A DNA stretch of 64,000 bases from Acanthopleura granulata (Eukaryota; Mollusca; Polyplacophora; Chitonida; Chitonidae): positions 2,062,186 through 2,126,185 of the forward strand of contig JABBOT010000017.1 of the NCBI GenBank assembly GCA_016165875.1, read 5' to 3'. Each line of letters starts with the position of its first letter. Positions within the stretch are counted from its first letter, which is position 1. The notes beneath the pieces were generated by a model. It ran no database searches, had not been told where the DNA came from, and was given only the letters and a program-made list of their open reading frames with translations. Of this stretch, positions 1 to 10,334 are shown piece after piece. A program made the translations under genes and the position numbers.

Positions 1-439
1 TATTCCCCCTATAAACACTAAAACATAATGCATGTGTGTTAAGAAGATGCATAGGCCTTCACTATAGATTGCAGGCCTATCTTTTAACATATAGGTATGC
101 AATAGCCAGTATGGGGTGTTGCACAACAGGAGAGTATTTCCCTTTATCTCAGTTGATCGAGGCGCAGATTTGAAACTCAGAGATCTCGAGGAAGGAAGCC
201 ACAGAAGACTGAGAAAGAAATTGACCAGTATTTTTTCATCAGAACAGAAGGGAGGTGATAGGTGGGAGAGGCCCTCATTATCCCCTATAGGAGGGCCTAG
301 GAGCATGGAGGATTCAGTTTCAGTTTCTACTAGGTTTGGTATAAATATCTGTCTTAAATAAATCCATCACCCATTTGTGATATAATGAACATACCGAAAG
401 TTAACGTTCTTTGAAATAGTACAATGATTGCTGCTAACA
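1..439. other. Unassigned left edge
   Basis: No gene is recognised. An open frame at 116-361 (+) encodes 81 residues with a basic middle and no domain I know. A polyadenylation-type AATAAA lies at 357-362 just at its end, so it could be the tail of a transcript starting left of the window, but chance is as likely. Confidence 0.3.
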
Positions 440-2165
440 ATCCATATAAAACGCTGGTAATTGGATCTACAGATCTATGTGGTAAAAGTTGTACTGGTGA
501 GTATTGTACAATTCACCTTATGCCTGATATGCAAGGCATGTGGATATAAAAAAGAACACAAAGTATATCGGAAGAATAAGCGTGTTCTTGAACAGGAGTT
601 TAGAAGACTCACTGAGATAAAAATATAAAAAATGATTAAATTAATTATTTTTACTATTGGAGAAGTGTGAGACCTTGCATACATCGATCTTGTATGTATA
701 AAATTCTACATTCTGCACTATGGGTGTAAACCTAGATCAACTGTCGGAAGAGTTCTTAGAAGAACTGTTGGCAGCAATGCCAGACATTCAATCAACTCTG
801 AAGAAAGTGACATCCCGGATGAGCCAATTCCTGAGGAATTAAAGAAGTAGCTCAAACCAGTACTATCTAGAAAATATCAGTTTCCTTCTCACAAAGTTGG
901 TGGAAGGAAAACGAGGCCCATACAGGAATTTGACCTCTACATCATTACGGACAACTCAGGATTATCAAAAAGAGACTCAACGATAAAAGCCCTGAAAGTT
1001 ATCCTTCAACCGTACGCCGTGGGTGATTGGAAACCTCTTGCGATGCTGGTAGACGGATGTTCCAGATGAACATACAGTCAGCACAGATCCAGCAGCTTTC
1101 TTTTGCGGTGTAAGCTCTCAGATTCATGAGAAGCTCGAAGAGAAGGTCAGGGAATTGAAAGGCGTAATGTTTCGATAAATATTTTGCTCGGATGGTACTG
1201 AGAAGCATACAGAACCTGTGCTCAACCATAAGAAAGAGGTTGTTCTGCAGGGCATAAAGATCGACAAGGCTCTTAACAAGTCCATTCGCACAACCCAGGA
1301 GGGGCTTCGCAAATGGACGCAGAAAGACTCTAGTGGGTGGTTGACAGAGTGTCTATGGCTTGACATCGCCATGTATTAACCATTGAGAAGCGGCTCATAT
1401 ATCTCACTACCCAGGGCTGTAAAAAGCAAGAAAGCAGTGGTAAATGTGCAAGGGTGGTAAGGGTAGAGATGCCTAAAGAAGAAAAAAACAAACTGACCTT
1501 CCAGAATTACCACAAACAGCTGCCCGTTCCGTTTGTCATCTGCGCCGACGTCGAGGCTCTTACAACCAAAATCCAAGGACCAGAGCTAGATCCCACAAAA
1601 AGTAATACTTGTAGGACAAGGCAACACGAGGGGTGCGGTACATAATCGTGCGGTGCGATGGTGTTACTCCCTATTCCGCCAGAGTGTTGTAACAGTCATT
1701 GACAGGTGCCTGCAGGAGCTCATGTTGTAGGCTTTGTTCGTGCCATAACTTTGTGTGCTGACGAGCCTTTTATCCACTTTTTCAACGGGATGAATTCTTG
1801 TACATAATCGATGACCGCTCATCATCGAGAGTGTTAACGAAGAAAAAAGACACGCGAACTAGATCTAAGCGGTCGCCACGCAGAGCAAAATGTATTGGTA
1901 CTGGCGCATAAATACAACTAAGTCCTGGATCTACGCGAGCAAACACGATAGGTCGCTCTTTTCCACTGGAAAGACCATGACTTGTTCTGCAACTTTTTGC
2001 GCGAAAATGACACAGTTCCTCCAGAAAAGAGAGAACTCGTGCGTCGAAAGCTAACTGAAATTAAACATGTTAAGCTTCTGTTAGCTACAAATCAACCTTC
2101 TCCTTATTACGTTGTGCAATTAATAAGCATTCTGCTTATTCTGCTTCGTCCAGTCCGTAAGAATA
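440..2165 (+). pseudogene. Broken DNA polymerase B ORF (Polinton-like, copy A)
   Basis: Decayed gene of the protein-primed-type DNA polymerase B carried by Polinton/Maverick-like elements, which would copy the element's own DNA. The translation moves between frames and is cut by many stops. Recognisable pieces in order are a Cys-rich start (LCGKSCTGEYC, about 472-507), a segment near 890-1010 (GGRKTRPIQEFDLYIIT), a segment at about 1250-1450 ending KSKKAVVNVQ, and the start of the 3'-5' exonuclease domain at 1454-1645 (PFVICADVEALT, keeping the D-x-E metal-ligand pair). Beyond 1650 only weak traces remain, and the tandem repeat at 2166 ends it. Palm motifs are not seen here. It differs from the PolB at 7.4-9.1 kb, so it belongs to another element or lineage. 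Family assignment rests on recalled conservation; a protein search would settle it. Confidence 0.75.
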
Positions 2166-2820
2166 AAATTCTCAGCGGGTAAAATCTCTCGATTTTTTCT
2201 GCTAATTACCCATTCCTACGCAGTTGGTGAGGACAAATCGCATGATGCAATCCGTATTGCGCTGGCACCAATAGATTTTGCGGCACATGAAAGAATATCA
2301 TCAACATATTACATAGAAAGCCAGGAGAAGACAATGTAGCTGAAAACAAAGACCAGTCCAAAAGGGCGAAATTCTCAATGGGTGACATTTTCCAAATTTT
2401 TATGCTAAACGTCTCTTCCTACGCAGTGGGTGACGACAAATTGAATAGTGCAAACCGCATTCTTCTGGCATCAATAGTCTTAACTGCAGAAGAATGCAAA
2501 TCAGCTACATATTACATAAGCACGCACAAGAAGACATTGTAACTTATCAGGATGAGCAGTCTTCATGAAGGAATTTTTCAATGGGTAAAATTTTCCAAAT
2601 TATTCTGCTAAATGTCTATTTCTACGCAGTTCATGACGATAAATCGAATCGTGGAAACCCCCATTCCTCAAACAGCAATAATTTTAGTTAAAAAAGAAAG
2701 CATATCATTAACACGTTTCATGTAAACCTACCGAAAGACACCGTAGCTGGCCACGATAACCAGTCTCTAAGAACGAAATTCTCAATGGGTAAAATCTTTT
2801 CATCTTTTTCCAAGTAAAGT
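2166..2820. repeat. 203-bp tandem repeat, three units plus a partial
   Basis: The landmark CTACGCAG recurs at 2216, 2419 and 2622, an exact 203-bp spacing twice. A second landmark, CAATGGGTAAAAT-like, falls near 2170, 2375, 2580 and 2785. Units are about 2166-2368, 2369-2571 and 2572-2774, with a partial fourth to about 2820. Units are clearly diverged from one another by substitution but hold register almost perfectly. The array follows directly on the broken PolB frame. Confidence 0.85.
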
Positions 2821-3537
2821 TCTAGTCATTCCATGTTCCAAGTACTGCCTTTGCACATCGAATGCCGTGCATATATCCAAGATGCTAGTTCGAGTCTGCC
2901 TGTGCTCCGAGAAGTACCCACACAGAGACTCTGATTGAGTCCACTATACGGTGGGTGAAGCCCTCCGATTTATCCAGCATGAATGTCTACTACTCGTTAT
3001 CGAGCTAAAAGCCTTGTTCGATGTAGTCGATGTCGAAGTTTTTAACGCGCTAATGACATGTGGTCTGAATTGTAATAACCCTCATTATTTTTATGTAGCC
3101 CTTAATCATTCCTGAAGAGTAATAGCATGTTGAATCGAGTCCATGATTTGTTTTTGCGGCCAGTCTGTATAAGAAGGAACACTAAAGTCACCGCAGATGT
3201 GCTCATATGCCCGACGATCGCAAGTGTTGTTTGTTACACTCCAGGTCCTATCTTGTTGTGGAGGTATCCTTATCGCTTCTAGAATCCTGCGAATCTAGTA
3301 GTACAGATGAAATCAGAATCTCTGATTTTGTTCTTAGTGCTGTTATGGCTGGAGGCTTTCACCACAATTTCAGTAGGTATCGTAATGAAGCTCGAAGGCT
3401 TGGACACACCACCTGCAGGGGATTTTGCTTTGGAATTGAATACAAACACCTGGATGTCCATACTGTTCATATTCAGTTATGTTTATTAGTCTAAGTGGGG
3501 CTCAAAATAACAGGCCATTCCTTTTACTCACGCTATT
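2821..3537. other. Decayed element sequence, no gene assigned
   Basis: Two overlapping plus-strand frames (3207-3494 and 3307-3489) are open. The second has a hydrophobic start (LILFLVLLWLEAF), but neither matches a family I recognise. Base composition and position between two decayed element ORFs suggest remains of the same mobile element. Confidence 0.3.
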
Positions 3538-3849
3538 GATAACAAGGAGGGTCGGTATGAAGGCGCTCTGGTTGAGATAATATACTCTAACAACGGAAAA
3601 ACATTGGCCCAGCGAGTACTCTCCGATTTAATGGAGTGCGAAACGATATCGCTCTAATCTCACCCGTGCTACAACGTTGGCATTCTGAAGAAAGAGGTTT
3701 TCCAGCCCATGGGCGCTCGCACTGAGTTGAGCAACTGGCCGTGGTGTGTGGTAGAGGACAGCGGTAGGGATGTCATTGTTGTACAGGATGTCGTGTGGAC
3801 CCTCGGACTGTCAAAAGGGCTTATAACGTGTAGAGTTAATGTTAACTGA
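3538..3849 (+). pseudogene. Decayed ORF, unidentified
   Basis: One frame stays open for 104 codons except for a single internal TAA. It begins DNKEGRYEGALVEIIYSNN and ends at a TGA at 3847-3849. The segment EGALVEIIYSN recalls a conserved stretch of structural-type proteins in invertebrate mobile elements, but this is an impression only. It lies between the PolB copy A remains and the ORF at 4522 on the same strand, so it probably belongs to the same element. No start codon can be chosen, and no catalytic motif is visible. Confidence 0.3.
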
Positions 3850-3988
3850 TGCTCCACCACGTCCGAGAATCTAACAGCGTATAATGATTAGGTTCAAGGC
3901 TCCTCCCACCTGAGATCCACCCAATAACAGGTGAGGGCATTGACATGTACATTCTGCCCCCACAGTACAGAGTTTTCCCCCTGGCCTC

Positions 3989-4270
3989 GTGTCTCAGATT
4001 ACTTTAAGTTTATCGAACATTCGGGGAAGGGAGGTAGATACTACATATCTACGCGCAACATTACAAATTCGAAAACGAACAATAATGGTTGACGTGGCGG
4101 ACCTCAACTGTACGACCCATGCATTTAGCGATCTCGCTGACGTCGCTAACTTCGATGAGCAAGTCATGAACGGAAGCAAAGTGGGAGAGAGATCACTGGG
4201 CCCTTCTATACCGACGAAAGGTGTAGTCTCTGGACGTACTGTCCAGAGAACAGCTTGGCTGCATGGTTAA
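3989..4270 (+). CDS. Hypothetical ORF, 93 codons
   Basis: Open frame starting MSQITLSLSNIRGREV and ending with TAA at 4268-4270. The first third is basic, and the middle is acidic (FSDLADVANFDEQV). I do not recognise the family. It sits in register with the other plus-strand element remains (3538-3849 and 4522-4998), which favours a leftover coding segment over chance, though a frameshifted piece of a larger gene is equally possible. Confidence 0.25.
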   Translation: MSQITLSLSNIRGREVDTTYLRATLQIRKRTIMVDVADLNCTTHAFSDLADVANFDEQVMNGSKVGERSLGPSIPTKGVVSGRTVQRTAWLHG

Positions 4271-4521
4271 TGGGGTCTATTCTCTGAACTCGCCGCTGGA
4301 AAGAACATTTCTTATTATGAATATTGAGTGTGATCGCATACAAAGAACACTTCCTCTAGGTGGGGTAATTATTACAGACCTGGTCAGAGTAAGAGGAACC
4401 CCTTAAAACACCGTTCAGCTATCAAGTGGATTGTCTATTAGCTGGACGGACGAGAACCACGATAGAGGGCTGTCAGTCTGTATCAAGAGGGCGAGGGAGA
4501 ATTTAGGGAATCAAAGAATGA

Positions 4522-4998
4522 TTGGAGGATGAGAGAGAAAAGCGAACCACCTTGTACGAAAGGTACTGGCGCGGCGCGAATATAAGTGACGGCGTTGACA
4601 CGGCCTCAGTGACCGTCAGTCTTGAACTAGCAGATCGTGTGGTTGTGGATATGAAGGCCGGGGCCATCGTTTTCGGCCCGGTCGGATTGGCTGGTAAACT
4701 TATCGCTCGCCGTCTACAAACCAATGGGAAAAAGCGTGAAGAAATCCGCGTTGTGGCTAATTGAGAGCTTAATACCCTCCCCGACCTTCCATCGAAATCC
4801 TTGGGAGATAATGTTATCTCTGACGAGGAGTTCAGTCTGATTCTTTCCGATGAGATGAAATTCCCCAGAGAAAGCACAGATCAGGGGAGAGGTAGAGGTC
4901 TGAGTGAAGAAGAAAAAAATCAACTATTCCGCTAAGCCAGAGAAGAATTTCTCATCATGCTGTGCGCGAAACTGGTAAAAGAACTGAAATTCAGTTGA
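4522..4998 (+). pseudogene. Conserved repeat-associated ORF with two in-frame stops
   Basis: A single reading frame runs 159 codons from ATG 4522 to TGA 4996-4998, interrupted only by TGA at 4762 and TAA at 4933. Reading through them gives a coherent protein: a charged start, a glycine/valine-rich middle (IVFGPVGLAGKLIARRLQ), then an acidic segment (VISDEEFSLILSDEMKFP) and a charged coiled-coil-like end (LSEEEKNQLF). This layout resembles an ORF I recall as widespread in cnidarian and lophotrochozoan genomes next to Polinton-like elements. Its function is unknown, and a membrane-associated role is only a guess from the central hydrophobic stretch. The preserved frame means decay is young or mild compared with the neighbouring PolB copy A. 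Confidence 0.55.
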
Positions 4999-6002
4999 AT
5001 TGCACTATAACAGAGGACACTATATAAATATATACATCTGTAACTTGTCAGAAGCTTACTCTAGATTTGGAAATCTTACGTTTCTAGTTGACACAACGTC
5101 CTCACTCTCTGATGATACCGGACTGCCGGGAATGTCGTCACCGGATTGGAGAGAACATCTGTCACACGCGTCATCGAGGTCCGGGGATTCCGAAGTAACG
5201 GACGTCTCTGTGCAGCAAGGATTAGTTGTTATACACATGTACGTGGACTGGTTATGGTAGAAAATGTAAATTTATCTAATCTCAGTTTTAATAATTTGAT
5301 AGCTGATTTATCTATTTTACAAATTTATGTGATTGGTGCTTAGCGGCCTGCTCAGGTTTATATAGATAGCTGAAGTACCTAGAGCAATTAAACGACTGTC
5401 ATAGGGTAAATCTGTCAAAGCCTGTTTTTAAAGCTGTTAATTCGATGGCGGTAGAGACATTGATATATCATGACACTCAGATGTGTTACATGAACATATT
5501 TTACTTGTATTTTTTGCCCGTGTTTCATGATACATGATGTTTTTCACTATAATCCATGTAACACGTGGCTTTCACTCAAACACTCCGACGAGTAAGGGAT
5601 TCCTATGTGATTATGGGATTCCTATGTGATGTGTGTTGCTGTGTGTTTGAGTATCGTCGAAACCTACATCCACACAAGTGTGAACCTCACCAGTCGGGGA
5701 GACTTTTCTATAGTTGTCAAGACTGATCGCCAGTTCAACCGTGTGTCAAGCATGAAACGCCATCGTCGGGTGCAGTACGGAGACCGTGACATGGGAGACC
5801 AGGCAACTGTAAGTTTTTCATACTGTTATTACCATATAGCATACACCCACAACATGTCGTGTACGTTAGGAAGAGGTGTAATGTTATATAGTCCATGATG
5901 AGTAAGTTAGTGTTCTTTCTATGTAGTGTTAAAGTACATCATAAGTAAATGGGCTTGATTCATTGAGGCGAGGGGCCGGGGCGTAGAACATGAATGGAGG
6001 TG
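4999..6002. other. Gene-free spacer before the left terminal repeat
   Basis: No recognised gene. Short open frames at 5000-5260 and 5626-5898 (+) have no known domain; the latter ends beside a GTAAGT that could be a splice donor. A 16-bp direct repeat (GGGATTCCTATGTGAT) lies at 5596-5611 and 5615-5630, a 19-bp period. The outer end of the neighbouring Polinton-type element must fall near the right side of this stretch but cannot be fixed. Confidence 0.5.
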
Positions 6003-6319
6003 CGGGTTGAGCTTGGACTTGTCATACGATGTCATAGCGTGTGACGTCACGCGTGGCGGGAGAAACCCGGGAGTCGGTCGTCTGCTGACCGACCAACTCT
6101 GCCTGTATGCATACTCACATACACTCCCACTCATACACAATGTACAATCACAGAAAAAAAGAAATAAATATATACGAACATACAGATTGTGCTCATGTTG
6201 AAAGTTCTCTTTCGGGAGAGATGGGGTGGCGCTGAAAGGGGCCGTTGGAGATGATGATGGTCTTCTCTCAGCCGGGCAGCCATCGGGTGAGCTGTAACTT
6301 GGTGGAAAGTAGGCGCCCT

Positions 6320-6535
6320 TCAGCCCAAGAGCGGCCTTGATCTAATCGACATTTGTGTCATTTGTCTTAATCGACTGTCGTCCTTCTCTCGACGTAGTTT
6401 ATCATCTCTGTTCGGACCATCTGGCTCATGTAGTACGACATCCTCATACTCCTGGCAGGTCTCCCCGTGTATGTGCTGCAACTCTTCGACTCTTGCGGAT
6501 GATGTGCCGGAATAGCGACTCGTCTTCATGGGCAC
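6320..6535 (-). pseudogene. ORF inside left terminal repeat, unrelated to the right-hand RING ORF
   Basis: A 71-codon minus-strand frame with a highly charged middle (EPDGPNRDDKLRREKDDSR). It lies downstream of the shared TATA (6649-6656) and upstream of the shared 3' block (6140-6250), exactly where the right repeat has its RING-finger ORF, but no RING cysteines or other similarity are visible. Longer overlapping minus-strand frames at 6444-6827 and 6572-6919 read through the promoter block and are less likely real. Function unknown; it may be a truncated remnant of a longer ORF. Confidence 0.35.
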
Positions 6536-6648
6536 GGTCTCCCCAGAACACCGCTATCCCGACACAGTCTATCAATTCATTGGCGAATTTGATGACTGGG
6601 TCCGCTGGCAATGGCAGAGTGGATGAGTTGTGAATACATGACGCAGGG

Positions 6649-6656
6649 CTTTTATA
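6649..6656 (-). promoter_or_regulatory. TATA-like element of left cassette
   Basis: The minus strand reads TATAAAAG, followed within about 20 bases by CACAACTCAT. The same arrangement (CATAAAAG, then CACAACTCAC) occurs on the plus strand at 15089-15120. Conservation in both terminal repeats, pointing away from the element's centre, supports a promoter for an outward-reading gene in each end. Confidence 0.45.
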
Positions 6657-6820
6657 GGATTCAGCAGGACTTCTGTTATTTTTTGAAAATGCCGAGCGCA
6701 TTCCGAAACGTAAGCAGGCGGGAAGTACGGTGATATTACTAGTCCAACTCCCGCAGCGTGAACATCGGCTTGACCTAGGTATAAGCTGATAAAATAAAAC
6801 ACACACACAGTGGCTTTCAT

Positions 6821-7251
6821 GATGCACCTAAAAATGCAATCTGTCCCCTTATATAGAGTATAGCTATACACAGAGACATGTGAAGCTAGTTGTCTTTCTA
6901 CACGGTCTTTCCCAAGCACGAGCTACAGTATAATGCGTTTAGTGTTTTAAACCAAGCTCCGTGAATAAATAAGAATCATCTGTTCTTTTGTAAAAATATG
7001 TATATATACAAATTTATGAATATAGTTGTCGAGATGAAATTGATTTTTATGTCAGGAATATTTTTCTAATGTGTGCTTTGCTTGACTTTACACAAAAAAG
7101 AACAGAAAAAGACGGTTTGTGTTCAACTGCGGAGAAAGGTTGCAAGCTGTAAACAAATTATAATTTTTCACGCGCTGCAAACAAATGATGCTGTTTCACA
7201 TGAGTCAGGTGCAGGCCTGAGCTGAGTACATCGTGTAACAATACATCCACC
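6821..7251. other. Spacer inside the element, left side
   Basis: AT-rich, with no gene. Weak similarity to 14750-14890 suggests the terminal repeat may extend a little further inward, including a second TATA-like site (minus strand, near 6855). Confidence 0.4.
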
Positions 7252-7383
7252 ACGGCTGTGCAAGTGAATTTTTTCCACGGGCGTGTCATTTCAATGACCT
7301 TGCGGCTGTGTGCGGGAGCGTGTCTTTTCAATCACCCTGCCGCTGTGTGATGGCATGCCCTTTCAATCACATGACGGCTGGGA
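7252..7383. repeat. Short tandem repeat, three irregular units
   Basis: Units of roughly 36-50 bp, each with a CGGCTGTG-like start and a TTTCAATCAC- or TTTCAATGAC-like end, begin near 7252, 7303 and 7340. They lie just inside the left terminal region and abut the PolB remains. Confidence 0.6.
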
Positions 7384-7384
7384 G

Positions 7385-9060
7385 AACTGTAAGTCAGCCA
7401 GCAAGCGTTTAACAATGTATTCATTTCCCGCACTGGAATCAATGAACAGCCATGAATGAAGAAACTTCATCGATGTCTCAAGGATAAAAATGTCGGAGGG
7501 CCCAGTGTCATATTTAACTGCTATCACGAGAAGGGAGTGACCCGTATTTGCCTGGTGAAGTTGTGCCCCCCATTTGCAGGCTTTGATGCCAATGCATTGT
7601 ACCTGGCCTGTTTGGCATCCCCTATGCCTGCTAGACATTACATCCGTTGGCTGCCCGAAGAAGAAGAGATGTCCACTGTCAGGGTCAGGTCTATAGGAAT
7701 CGATGCCACCTCAACTGACCAAGCAGTGGTGAAATTGGGAGGCAGTGGAGTTAGGGGTGAGCAGCCGACATCATCTGAACGATATGAAAAAACGCAACTA
7801 AGATTGGCAACTGCCTGTCAAAGGCTTCGCTCTGGTGGACGGACGAAGTACTGACTTCTAGCTGACGAGCTATGTGATACGAGCATAATATATATATATA
7901 TATATATGTACATATATATATACACACACACATATGTACGCAAATCTTGGAGAGCATAGCATTATTAGACCTCTATATATTTTAGACACTTCTATTGAGG
8001 ACATACATACACACATACATATAGGTGGCGACTTTACAATGTACATACTATCCTTGTATAGGTATGCTTGTCTCGCTGCAGTTCCACGGGGGTTACTAGC
8101 ATTTCCACGGGGCCCATCTCAACTATACCACCACCGGAGAGCTTCGTTACATCACAAGTCGAGGGGTTCCTACGGACCTGCACAACGAGACAAATGTACA
8201 CTGAACTTACTTCGAGCATTATGAATATGACGTAGTGGAGATGTGGAAATGTGAGTTCCTTCGTCTGAAGCAAGCCGATCCCTCTCTTCAGGCATTCCTG
8301 CGACATTACTTCTCTCGTCCTCCCCCTCGCCTCCCCCAAGGCCAACTATTAAAAAAGTGGTTGTAGAGCCCGGACTACATGACTTCGTGGAGTTTGACAT
8401 TCACCTTCACCAAGATTTATTATTGACGTTTGCTGAATATCCATCCATGTCTAGAAACGTGGATGTCACCCTGGACGATATTGGACGGACCATGGCCGCG
8501 ATTCCCAAGGCCAATGACCTGATGAGCAAGACTCGCCGGATACTGGTTGGCAGCATGTTCGGGACAAAGATCCTCTTGGGCACCCCTCTGCTGACATGGT
8601 GTTTGGCCCAAGGGCTCGTGGTAACTCGGATGTAGCAGGCCGTCGAACACATTCCCCAAGCCTGCTTTCGTACCTTTGCCGATCACCTTGTCAAGGCGAT
8701 GTACATCGTAGCCAGGCGTTGATCGGTAAGGATCAGGAATTGCCCAACTATATCATTATTGTTGGGAAATTCCGGATACGGCTGGACGATTACTAGCCAG
8801 GATCGCCACGTGGATGTCAACGTGTGCACGTTACCAAATTCTCGCAAATTGCCCAATTCAGACTTGTGTCGAACAGATTAGCGAGGATACGTACGAGGTG
8901 ACGTGCAGCAAGAAAACCACCCGGTACAATGGGGTGGGAATGCCATTATTGGTCTCTGCTCCAAGACCTATTATTGCTAGAACAATAGCAATGGCAAATT
9001 TTCGTGGAAAGGGCTCAGCAGGCGAGACGTAAATAAAGACATCTATCTGTCCGTACTCAA
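7385..9060 (+). pseudogene. Broken DNA polymerase B of the Polinton-type element (copy B)
   Basis: Protein-primed-type family B DNA polymerase, expected to replicate the element. Pieces lie in several frames. The segment before the palm is at 7456-7560 (NVGGPSVIFNCYHEKGVTRI). Palm motif A is GFDANALYL at 7579-7605. A long clean frame at 8357-8635 includes FDIHLHQDLLLTFAEYPSMS and VDVTLDDIGRTMAAIP. Motif B is LGNSGYG at 8762-8782. A last piece is ISEDTYEVTCSKKTTRYN (about 8876-8930). Motif C (D-x-D) and the thumb are absent, so the 3' end is lost where the convergent capsid gene begins. A TA/CA microsatellite at 7886-7936 splits the gene between motif A and the later frame. The exonuclease domain that should lie upstream is also missing. 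Stops and frameshifts make it non-functional. Confidence 0.85.
7886..7936. repeat. TA/CA microsatellite inside PolB remains
   Basis: Alternating TA runs followed by CACACACACA. It sits between the motif A and motif B parts of the polymerase and breaks the frame. Confidence 0.9.
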
Positions 9061-9084
9061 TGAACAACAAAGCACAAACATCGT

Positions 9085-9765
9085 CACTTCAAACATTCCT
9101 AAAACCAGCTTCCCGTCTGTGGCGTTCTCGCCCTCTTGTGCCGGCGACATCAATGGGGATGTGTCTTTGACCGGGCTCAGACGCAGTCGAATCCAGACTT
9201 TGTTTTACAGAAAGTGCCCTTTTAGAAACAGGTCGCAGTGCAACCGCCCTATCATGTCGATGTACTTGCTCCACGTGGCCAAGTTCATCCGTTTCCCTAA
9301 TCCGTGGGTTCCAGCTTCTGTGATTTTCATCTGCTCGGCGTCATCCTCACACCACAGACTTTCCGTCATGTGGATGTTTCGTGCATCCTAGCCGTAGGTG
9401 AGCAAGGTCTGTATGTACGCATGGAAAGGGCACCTGTTGGTAGAGGCACTGATGATCTTGTCATTGATGGAGACGTCTACTTGCTTCCAAAGAGAATGCA
9501 GCCACAGATTAGTGCGTGTCACTGCGGTCCCGTCCGGCAAATTTCCGCCTTAACCATTCATAGCTTCGGCTTTCACATGCAAATTTGTGTTGGCCGATTT
9601 CGAGTAAGTGTCTGGATCCCCGTTGTTGATGAAAAATTCCACAGGCCCACCGTCCGTGACGCTGACAATGGGACTGCAGGCATCTTATCGCCCTTCGTGT
9701 ATTCTGGTTTGGGTCGGAGGTAAAGACCACAAGTCAAATTCACTGTCCACTAACGTGCAGGTACT
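9085..9765 (-). pseudogene. Double-jelly-roll major capsid protein remnant
   Basis: Capsid protein of the Polinton type, the gene that links these transposons to double-jelly-roll viruses. On the minus strand one frame is nearly continuous from about 9690 to 9085 and is broken by three stops. Recognisable stretches are VEFFINNGDPDTYSKSANT (first strands of the N-terminal jelly roll), LWLHSLWKQVDVSIND followed by STNRCPFHAYIQTLLTYG, and later YIDMIGRLHCDLFLKGHF. The N-terminal part (FDLWSLPP, about 9750) is one frame away. The C-terminal half is missing, because the gene meets the end of the convergent PolB copy B at about 9060-9085. It is not expressible as it stands. Family identification is from these conserved stretches; a profile search would confirm it. 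Confidence 0.8.
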
Positions 9766-9989
9766 CTAGCGAAGCAAGGTCATGACAGTAGTAGTTATCC
9801 AGAGATGCCTTTGGGTAGCTTGGTGGATCGCTTGCGAGAGGTGTCCAAGTACGTGGCCGAGGACGACTGACGGGCAGAAGGGCTGCAGGCGGTTTTATTA
9901 CACGCTGGTGAGGGAGTCCACCAAGGGGTAGGGGTGTGCGTAAGATTCTGTCACGCGACTAGCTTTCGCTACTAGCCGTTGAAACGCTG

Positions 9990-10245
9990 CCTTACCATGC
10001 CGTTTTATCGCTTGCATGAAATGGACGCCTGTCATCATGTCAATGACAACCCTCAAGGCGGTTTACAACACTATTTTTTGCATGATTTGCTACAATGTTT
10101 TCCTCCTTGCCTATTCCAACCGGCGGTTCAAGGGGCCCATTGACGAGACTGTTCAGAACATTGCAAAGTCCATGGCCCAGTTGCGGCTGTGCTCCCAGAA
10201 AGACGGGAAATCCCATTCCGCCGGCTTGGTTGCAGTAGTTCGTGA
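9990..10245 (-). pseudogene. Candidate glycine-rich minor virion protein (PX/pVI-like)
   Basis: A minus-strand frame from about 10240 down to 10039 begins with AGGMGFPVFLGAQPQLGHGL, and a continuation in another register runs to about 9990. Polintons carry a short protein with a glycine-rich GFP-x-F-type start, compared by others with adenovirus pVI. Length, strand and location beside the capsid gene fit that protein. The frame is broken at about 10039. A plus-strand frame over the same bases (10016-10285) is open but has no family resemblance and is treated as a shadow. The assignment rests on a short motif, so confidence is moderate. Confidence 0.45.
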
Positions 10246-10334
10246 TTTAAGGTTGACGTGTGTCCGGCATCATTTGGGCGGCTAAGCGATCGTAGGTTTT
10301 AAACGTGGCGTGGTCACTGTCAATTTTTTAATTT

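Larger units (their letters stand above)
6003..6820. repeat. Left terminal inverted repeat of Polinton-type element
   Basis: Two blocks are inverted copies of blocks at 14898-16215. The outer block (about 6003-6250) includes GTGACGTCAC at 6041-6050, GTCGGTCGTCTGCTG, GCATACTCACATACA and CATACACAATG. These recur in the same order on the minus strand of 16083-16230, followed by TTTTCTGTGATTGT and CCCGAAAGAG. The inner block (about 6630-6820) carries CTTTTATA and the complement of AAGCCGATGTTCACGCTG, matching 14898-15125. Between the blocks the two ends differ. Block order is what a terminal inverted repeat predicts. The outer terminus and target-site duplication are not resolved. Confidence 0.75.

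Noticed and set aside
2166..2820. CRISPR-like array
   Set aside because: Units are 203 bp and diverged along their whole length, with no short exact repeat separated by unique spacers; the setting is eukaryotic.
6444..6919. Minus-strand frames with HAAGVGLVIS considered as a LINE endonuclease
   Set aside because: Only a few residues fit. The bases belong to the terminal-repeat promoter block, which recurs at 14898-15125 as non-coding sequence.
10016..10285. Plus-strand 89-residue frame as a gene
   Set aside because: The minus strand over the same bases has a Polinton-like glycine-rich segment next to other minus-strand element genes, so the plus frame is best read as a shadow.
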